Shown here one piece after another: positions 63,839 through 64,000 of a stretch of 64,000 bases of DNA. Location: contig NZ_BILX01000010.1 of the NCBI RefSeq assembly GCF_004000785.1, positions 62,001 to 126,000 on the forward strand. Direction: 5' to 3'. Positions within the stretch are counted from its first letter, which is position 1; each line of letters opens with the position of its first letter. A program made the translations under genes and the position numbers. The notes beneath the pieces are model-generated. The model was not told the DNA's origin. It did not search any database and saw nothing but the letters and a program-made list of their open reading frames with translations. The DNA comes from Paenibacillus ehimensis NBRC 15659. Lineage in GTDB: Bacteria; Bacillota; Bacilli; Paenibacillales; NBRC-103111.

Positions 63839-64000
63839 ACGTTCGGCTTCCATCACCCTGCGGAACGTCTCCATGAACGCGGCGACCGCCTTCGATAAAT
63901 AACGCCCCTTGCGGTGGGCGATCACGAGCGTACGCGTCGGCCGGTTGGACAGCTGCAGGTACGCGGGTGCCAGCTCGTTCCAGCCCCTCAGCAGCATACG
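63818..64000 (-). CDS. LysR-type transcriptional regulator, C-terminal fragment
   Basis: A - strand frame enters from beyond the window and stops at TGA (63820-63818), giving 60 visible residues that start RMLLRGWNELAPAYLQLSNR. The stretch LSNRPTRTLVIAHRKGRYLSKAVAAFMETFR is typical of the end of the LysR effector-binding domain. The DNA-binding half lies outside the window, so target and ligand cannot be judged. Its last codons lie within the shared terminator. Confidence 0.7.
   Translation of the reverse strand, partial: RMLLRGWNELAPAYLQLSNRPTRTLVIAHRKGRYLSKAVAAFMETFRRVMEAERAKNRPE

Overview
The window looks like a chromosomal segment of an endospore-forming Firmicute of the Paenibacillaceae type (Paenibacillus or a close relative). 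The evidence is a Bacillus-like division/cell-wall cluster that carries sporulation genes (spoVD, spoVE, spoIIGA, sigE, sigG, ymxH). It also has T-box leaders, a PyrR attenuator, bacillithiol synthesis, many TTG/GTG starts behind strong AGGAGG sites, and fairly high GC. I assign the genus from protein and gene-order recognition only. I see no rRNA, tRNA, CRISPR array, prophage or complete insertion sequence.

Layout. 1-4.0 kb: the 3' part of bshC, an adenosylhomocysteinase and a DUF4349 lipoprotein. 4.0-24.4 kb: the dcw cluster, mraZ-rsmH-ftsL-pbpB-spoVD-murE-murF-mraY-murD-spoVE-murG-murB-murA-divIB-ftsA-ftsZ, all on the + strand. 24.4-27.4 kb: the sporulation sigma block spoIIGA-sigE-sigG. 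27.4-36.3 kb: ymxH, pgeF, yggS, sepF, yggT, ylmH, divIVA, ileS (with an isoleucine T-box), a DUF5665 gene and an inverted ylyA/yteA-type gene. 36.4-41.2 kb: lspA, rluD, patA, and convergent dapL and dapH of the N-acetyl branch of diaminopimelate synthesis. 41.2-50.6 kb: the pyrimidine operon pyrR-pyrB-pyrC-carA-carB-pyrF-pyrE behind a PyrR attenuator. 50.6-54.2 kb: an ECF sigma factor, a membrane anti-sigma-like protein and a two-gene ABC transporter. 54.2-64 kb: on the - strand, mtnE followed by proB-proA-proC-mtnW-mtnX-mtnB behind a proline T-box; on the + strand, an orphan methyltransferase and mtnU; then the tail of a LysR-type regulator.

How the genes work together. The Mur enzymes, MraY and MurG make lipid II from UDP-GlcNAc. 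patA/dapL/dapH supply the meso-DAP that this MurE (DNPR motif) should add. FtsL, DivIB, PBP2B, FtsA, FtsZ, SepF and DivIVA build and place the septum. SpoVD and SpoVE make spore cortex, and SpoIIGA, SigE and SigG drive compartment-specific transcription. The pyr genes make UMP apart from the dihydroorotate dehydrogenase step, which is not encoded here. The mtn genes recycle methylthioadenosine-derived sulfur.

Most of the window is ordinary, and I found no clear new defence or mobile system. The observations most worth a second look are regulatory: (i) RuBisCO-like methionine-salvage genes apparently co-transcribed with proBAC under a proline T-box; (ii) a 38-codon ORF whose stop overlaps the ftsA start; (iii) a sigma-H-like promoter overlapped by a Spo0A box before divIVA; (iv) a roughly 107-bp MITE-like hairpin next to a mother-cell-type promoter before ymxH; (v) a dispersed-type palindromic repeat inside the pyr operon; and (vi) tandem operator-like repeats before an orphan methyltransferase.
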